A DNA stretch of 9,833 nucleotides from Desulfobacteraceae bacterium (GTDB lineage: Bacteria; Desulfobacterota; Desulfobacteria; Desulfobacterales; Desulfosarcinaceae), in the NCBI GenBank assembly GCA_027025615.1, contig JALVQM010000030.1:10937-20769 (forward strand). Reading direction: 5' to 3'. Position 1 is the stretch's first letter. The number at the start of each line of letters is the position of its first letter. Under the pieces are notes generated by a model. The model was not told the DNA's origin. It saw only the letters and a program-made list of their open reading frames with translations, and searched no databases. This document shows, piece after piece, positions 6,958 to 9,833 of the stretch. Made by a program: the position numbers and the translations under genes.

Positions 6958-8768
6958 AAAACCACCTCCAGGGCCTTTTTGGGACAAACCTCAACACATA
7001 CCCCGCAACCACTGCAAAGGCCTTGATCCAGGCTGACTTGCTCAGCGTCTTCATCCAGCACCAGAGCCGGGCACTCAAACTGGGATACGCAGAAACCGCA
7101 TCCATCGCATGTTTCAGTTACCTTTACCTGCCTGTATTCCCAACTGCCGCCCTTGCGTCTTAAATCAAGCAAACAGGGATGCCTGGAAATTACGACTGCC
7201 GGACCGTTTTCTTTACAGAACTCAAGGGCTTCTTTTATCAGGGAAGTAAAATCCTTGATTGAGTATGGATCTTCTTGCCGACAAAACCCGACTCCACAAC
7301 CTTTCACAAGGCCCTCAAGATCTACTTTCCCCAAAATTTCGCCATTTACACCAAATCCGCTGGCTGCGGTAGGCTGGTTTCCGGTCATGGCGGTGGTTGA
7401 ATTGTCCAGAATAACCAGAACAAAGGGCACCCTCTGAACAACTGCATCGATCAGAGGTGCGACCCCCGAGTGAAAAAAGGTGGAATCACCAATTGTCGCC
7501 ACTATGGGAGGATGTTTTTCCTGTTCTTTGAAAGCATGGTGGAAGCCGGCCGCCTGGCTGACCGCCGCTCCCATACAAAGGACCGTATCCACAGCACCAA
7601 GATTGAGTCCCAGGGTATAGCATCCTATATCGCTGGGATAAATTCCCCTGGGAGCGGCTTTTTTAATAGCAAAAAAGGCCGCCCGATGGGGACAGCCGGC
7701 GCATAATGTGGGACGCCGGCCAGGGGCCTTGCCAACTGTTACTGCTTCTGACCGGACGCCTGCAAAATCAGATAAAATCTCTTCAATTTTTTCCGGAAGC
7801 AGCTCCCCGACCCCCGGAACATATCCCGAGAGTTTGCCCTTAACCCGGTTGGCTGCTCCAAGCTGCATCTCTATTACACCGACAGTTTCTTCCAAAACGC
7901 AAATAGATTCATAATTATCAAGAATACTGCGGACAAAATCCATGTGCAGGGGGTAGGGTTGCAGGACCTGAAACAGGGGCAGCTTATCCCAAAGCCCAAG
8001 AGACTTGATGATTTCAGCTGCATGGGCGGCTGATACACCCGATGCCAGAACTGCCCTGGAACCGCCTGAGACCTGGTTGAGTTGAATCGGGCCGCTGGCT
8101 TCCCAAGCGGCGATCTGTGCCAGTTTGGTCTCTAATTCACCGTGAAGCTTGAACCTGAACTTTGGAGTAGCTGCCCAGCGGAAAGGATCTTTCTGGTAAT
8201 CAGCTTTCAACTCAACTAACTGGGGTTTTTCCAGGACAACATCCTGCCGACTGTGGCAAACCCTGGTAGTCGGCCTCAACAAAACCGGTATGGAAAATTT
8301 TTCCGACATCCTGAAACCGATTCGGACCATTTGCTTGGCCTGACGGGCAGAAGCCGGATCCAACACGGGCACCTTGGCCATCATTGCCATCAGGCGACTG
8401 TCCTGCTCGGTTTGAGAAGAGTGGGGACCGGGGTCATCGGCACTGATGACCAGAAAGCCGCCCTTGGCTCCCATGTAGGCAGCGCTCATCAAAGGATCGG
8501 ATGCAACGTTAAGGCCGACCTGTTTCATGCTCACAGACGAACGCAAGCCGGCGATAGATGCAGTATAGGCAATTTCAAAAGCCACCTTTTCATTGACTGC
8601 CCACTGGACATGTCCCGACATACCTTCTTCGGCCTTGAATTTTGCCACAGCAGGCAGGATTTCGGATGAAGGGGTTCCCGGGTAAGCAGTAGCCACCGCA
8701 CATCCAGCTTCCACCAGCCCACGGGCAATGGCTTCGTTTCCCAACAGCAAACGTATTTTATTTTTCAA
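6954..8768 (-). CDS. iorA: indolepyruvate:ferredoxin oxidoreductase, alpha subunit
   Basis: 604-residue catalytic subunit carrying thiamine diphosphate and two [4Fe-4S] clusters. It acts with IorB on aryl-2-oxoacids from aromatic amino-acid transamination, or in reverse in aryl-acid assimilation. The N-terminal pyrimidine-binding domain starts with GNEAIARG and YPGTPSSE. CAGCPHR lies at 356-362. The diphosphate/Mg motif runs from GDS at 427-429 to DNSTTAMTG at 455-463. The C-terminal ferredoxin domain has Cys554, 557, 560, 566 and Cys585, 588, 591, 595; the longer gap before Cys566 is normal for IorA. The start codon is TTG at 8768 with AAAGGGG at 8782-8776, 7 nt upstream; no ATG or GTG fits before the conserved GNEA. 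The length is typical (about 580-620) and nothing is missing. It is the first gene of the operon; its stop overlaps iorB by ATGA. Confidence 0.95.
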   Translation of the reverse strand: MKNKIRLLLGNEAIARGLVEAGCAVATAYPGTPSSEILPAVAKFKAEEGMSGHVQWAVNEKVAFEIAYTASIAGLRSSVSMKQVGLNVASDPLMSAAYMGAKGGFLVISADDPGPHSSQTEQDSRLMAMMAKVPVLDPASARQAKQMVRIGFRMSEKFSIPVLLRPTTRVCHSRQDVVLEKPQLVELKADYQKDPFRWAATPKFRFKLHGELETKLAQIAAWEASGPIQLNQVSGGSRAVLASGVSAAHAAEIIKSLGLWDKLPLFQVLQPYPLHMDFVRSILDNYESICVLEETVGVIEMQLGAANRVKGKLSGYVPGVGELLPEKIEEILSDFAGVRSEAVTVGKAPGRRPTLCAGCPHRAAFFAIKKAAPRGIYPSDIGCYTLGLNLGAVDTVLCMGAAVSQAAGFHHAFKEQEKHPPIVATIGDSTFFHSGVAPLIDAVVQRVPFVLVILDNSTTAMTGNQPTAASGFGVNGEILGKVDLEGLVKGCGVGFCRQEDPYSIKDFTSLIKEALEFCKENGPAVVISRHPCLLDLRRKGGSWEYRQVKVTETCDGCGFCVSQFECPALVLDEDAEQVSLDQGLCSGCGVCVEVCPKKALEVVL

Positions 8769-8775
8769 AGATTAT

Positions 8776-8782
8776 CCCCTTT
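8776..8782 (-). promoter_or_regulatory. ribosome binding site supporting a TTG start of iorA
   Basis: AAAGGGG on the minus strand, 7 nt before TTG at 8768. It fixes an unusual start codon for the first gene of the operon. Confidence 0.55.
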
Positions 8783-8788
8783 ATGGCA

Positions 8789-8805
8789 AATTTCAGAAAT
8801 TCTGA
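8789..8805. promoter_or_regulatory. two overlapping palindromes before iorA, possible operator
   Basis: AATTTC-A-GAAATT at 8789-8801 and TCAGAA-A-TTCTGA at 8793-8805 are both perfect 13-nt palindromes with a single central base. They overlap by 9 bases, 6 bp upstream of the iorA ribosome site. A repressor bound here would block the operon, or the RNA could pair near the ribosome site in two alternative ways. Chance is possible in AT-rich DNA. Confidence 0.35.
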
Positions 8806-8838
8806 TATAACCCGGAAGACTTATAAAATTCAGTCCAA

Positions 8839-8856
8839 GACGGGTATATTCCCGTC
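8839..8856. promoter_or_regulatory. GC-rich inverted repeat in the iorA leader
   Basis: GACGGG at 8839-8844 and CCCGTC at 8851-8856 are perfect 6-bp arms around a TATATT centre. The GC arms stand out in an AT-rich leader. This could be a dimeric regulator site or a small RNA hairpin. No U-tract follows on either strand, so it is not an intrinsic terminator. Confidence 0.35.
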
Positions 8857-8885
8857 CCTGTCTCCCATTGCCTTATTTCCAATTG

Positions 8886-8944
8886 ATTATAAAACATATT
8901 TTTGAAAAGCTTCGTATTTTTATGCAATTGCCAACTTAAGTCAA
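8886..8944 (-). promoter_or_regulatory. candidate promoter region for the iorAB-dctQM operon
   Basis: On the minus strand TTGACT at 8944-8939 (5 of 6 match to -35) is followed after 16 bp by TAAAAA at 8922-8917 (4 of 6). Further on, an exact TATAAT lies at 8891-8886 but without a good -35 at the right distance. Either would give a leader of roughly 110-145 nt before iorA, containing the palindromes at 8839-8856 and 8789-8805. Only one may be real; these are by-eye matches. Confidence 0.35.
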
Positions 8945-8960
8945 GGGCCTGCTTTACTTG

Positions 8961-9572
8961 TTACTCATCTGTCTTTTGACTTTCGCTATTACCATTAAGG
9001 GCCATGATCAGTTCCCCGGAAGAGGCAACTTCCAGCAGGGGCTGGAGAGGATTGCGTCGGTAATTGGCAAGGGTGTTGGTGTGAATAACTTCTGGATAGG
9101 CCGTCGTACAATCTTCCACTATAATGGTCTTGAAGTCGTTGCAAAGGGCATCCAGGGCGCTGGTCAACACACAGAAATGGGTGGCAATACCTGCCACGGC
9201 GCAAACCGTTATCCCTGTTTTTTTTAGTCGTTCTGCCAGATCTGTACCGAAAAAAGCTGAAAAGCGCGGCTTGGGAAGCCAGATATCTTCAGGCCGGCGA
9301 TCAAGTTCATCAATAATTTCAGCGCCACGGGTACCTGCAATTGCATGGGGCTGCATCTTGCCTTTGAAGATAAAATCATCTAACTGAAAAGAATCAGTAG
9401 CAAAAACAACTTGCCCCCCTGACAAACGAACCGCTCCGGCCAGCCGGTTGATGGGCTCAATGATCTTGGCGGCAGGATCCGTAACAGGCAAGCGGTGATC
9501 CGGGTCGAAATAATCCTTTACCATGTCGATAACCAGCAAGGCCACACGGTCATTTTTTTCCAGCAGTCTCAT
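8961..9572 (-). CDS. isochorismatase-family cysteine hydrolase
   Basis: 203-residue soluble hydrolase of the isochorismatase/nicotinamidase superfamily, whose members cleave amides or vinyl ethers through a Cys nucleophile. The triad is visible: Asp16 in LLVIDMVKDYF, Lys101 in LPKPRFSAF, and Cys134 in GIATHFCV with the preceding cis-peptide region. The length is typical (about 180-210). Nicotinamidases bind a metal through an Asp-x-His motif plus a later His. Here Asp60 and His76 look retained, but the middle position is Phe62, so nicotinamidase activity is doubtful and the substrate is unknown. The ATG at 9572 overlaps the stop of the upstream methyltransferase as ATGA, which implies co-translation. 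The stop is 192 bp before iorA, with a separate promoter region between, so it is probably not part of the iorAB operon. Confidence 0.85.
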   Translation of the reverse strand: MRLLEKNDRVALLVIDMVKDYFDPDHRLPVTDPAAKIIEPINRLAGAVRLSGGQVVFATDSFQLDDFIFKGKMQPHAIAGTRGAEIIDELDRRPEDIWLPKPRFSAFFGTDLAERLKKTGITVCAVAGIATHFCVLTSALDALCNDFKTIIVEDCTTAYPEVIHTNTLANYRRNPLQPLLEVASSGELIMALNGNSESQKTDE

Positions 9573-9833
9573 CTTGGCACCATTCCCTTTCTTTTCAGCA
9601 AGGCTACCGATTCTATATGATAGGTATGTGGAAACATGTCAACCGGCTGGACCTCCAACAACCTATAATCGTCATTTAACATGGCTAAATCCCGGGCCAT
9701 GGTTGCAGGGTTGCATGAAACGTAAACGATTTTAGGTGGCGCCATATCCAGTACTTGCTTGACAACATCCTTATGCATACCCGCCCTTGGTGGATCTATG
9801 ATCATAACGTCCGGCCTGATTGAAACCTGGCCA
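9569..9833 (-). CDS. rlmD: 23S rRNA (uracil-5-)-methyltransferase RlmD/TrmA family, C-terminal part
   Basis: The gene runs off the right edge; only the last 87 residues are in the window and the frame is open to base 9832. The family transfers a methyl group from S-adenosylmethionine to C5 of a uridine in 23S rRNA (or tRNA for TrmA). Seen here are IRPDVMIIDPPRAG (the DPPR motif), YVSCNPATMARDL with the nucleophilic Cys, and FPHTYHIESVALL with the His-x-Glu that carries the catalytic base. These are the hallmark C-terminal motifs in the right order. The stop codon overlaps the start of the isochorismatase-family gene (ATGA). The N-terminal TRAM domain and any iron-sulfur cysteines cannot be seen, so RlmD, RlmC and RlmCD cannot be told apart. 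Confidence 0.9.
   Translation of the reverse strand, partial: GQVSIRPDVMIIDPPRAGMHKDVVKQVLDMAPPKIVYVSCNPATMARDLAMLNDDYRLLEVQPVDMFPHTYHIESVALLKRKGMVPR

Noticed and set aside
8253..8669. 138-codon plus-strand open frame opposite iorA
   Set aside because: Antisense to a well-conserved part of IorA, with no motif and no ribosome site of its own that I could see.
1..9833. CRISPR arrays, tRNA/rRNA genes, insertion sequences, attachment sites
   Set aside because: I saw no direct-repeat arrays, cloverleaf-like sequences, transposase frames or terminal repeats; non-coding DNA is limited to short gaps under 200 bp.

Overview
This window looks like ordinary chromosome from an anaerobic bacterium. Base composition is near balanced, genes are tightly packed, and there are no mobile-element, CRISPR or RNA-gene signatures. 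The anaerobic reading rests on a ferredoxin-linked 2-oxoacid oxidoreductase (IorAB), a YqeC protein of the selenium-dependent molybdenum hydroxylase group, and a TRAP transporter. These fit an anaerobic Clostridia/Peptococcaceae-like or deltaproteobacterial-type organism. I cannot settle the phylum from the sequence alone.

Layout, left to right. (1) 192-2900, plus strand: a full-length AcnA-type aconitase with all three iron-sulfur cysteines and a plausible promoter and ribosome binding site in front. (2) 2942-3760, minus strand: yqeC, convergent with acnA. (3) 3761-3914: a divergent control region with three TTCCA/TGGAA half-sites at exact 11-bp spacing. (4) 3915-4544, plus strand: a MocA/YgfJ-like molybdopterin nucleotidyltransferase. 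(5) 8768 down to 4607, minus strand: a compact operon iorA-iorB-dctQ-dctM. Its junctions are ATGA, TGATG and a 3-bp gap, so the four genes are almost certainly co-transcribed and largely translationally coupled. (6) 8769-8960: a 192-bp leader/promoter region with two palindromic elements. (7) 9833 down to 8961, minus strand: the C-terminal end of an RlmD/TrmA-family 23S rRNA uridine methyltransferase, running off the window edge, overlapped by ATGA with an isochorismatase-family hydrolase.

How the genes may work together. YqeC and MocA both belong to maturation of molybdenum hydroxylases (cofactor nucleotide transfer and the selenium-dependent branch), although no hydroxylase lies in the window. 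IorAB oxidatively decarboxylates aryl-2-oxoacids such as indolepyruvate to aryl-acyl-CoA with ferredoxin. Its coupling to the two membrane subunits of a TRAP transporter suggests uptake of an aromatic or related organic acid. The periplasmic binding protein DctP is not here. Aconitase is a housekeeping step of citrate/isocitrate metabolism.

I found no convincing new defence, mobile or RNA-based system. The items most worth a second look are the iorAB-dctQM gene arrangement and the phased half-sites between yqeC and mocA.
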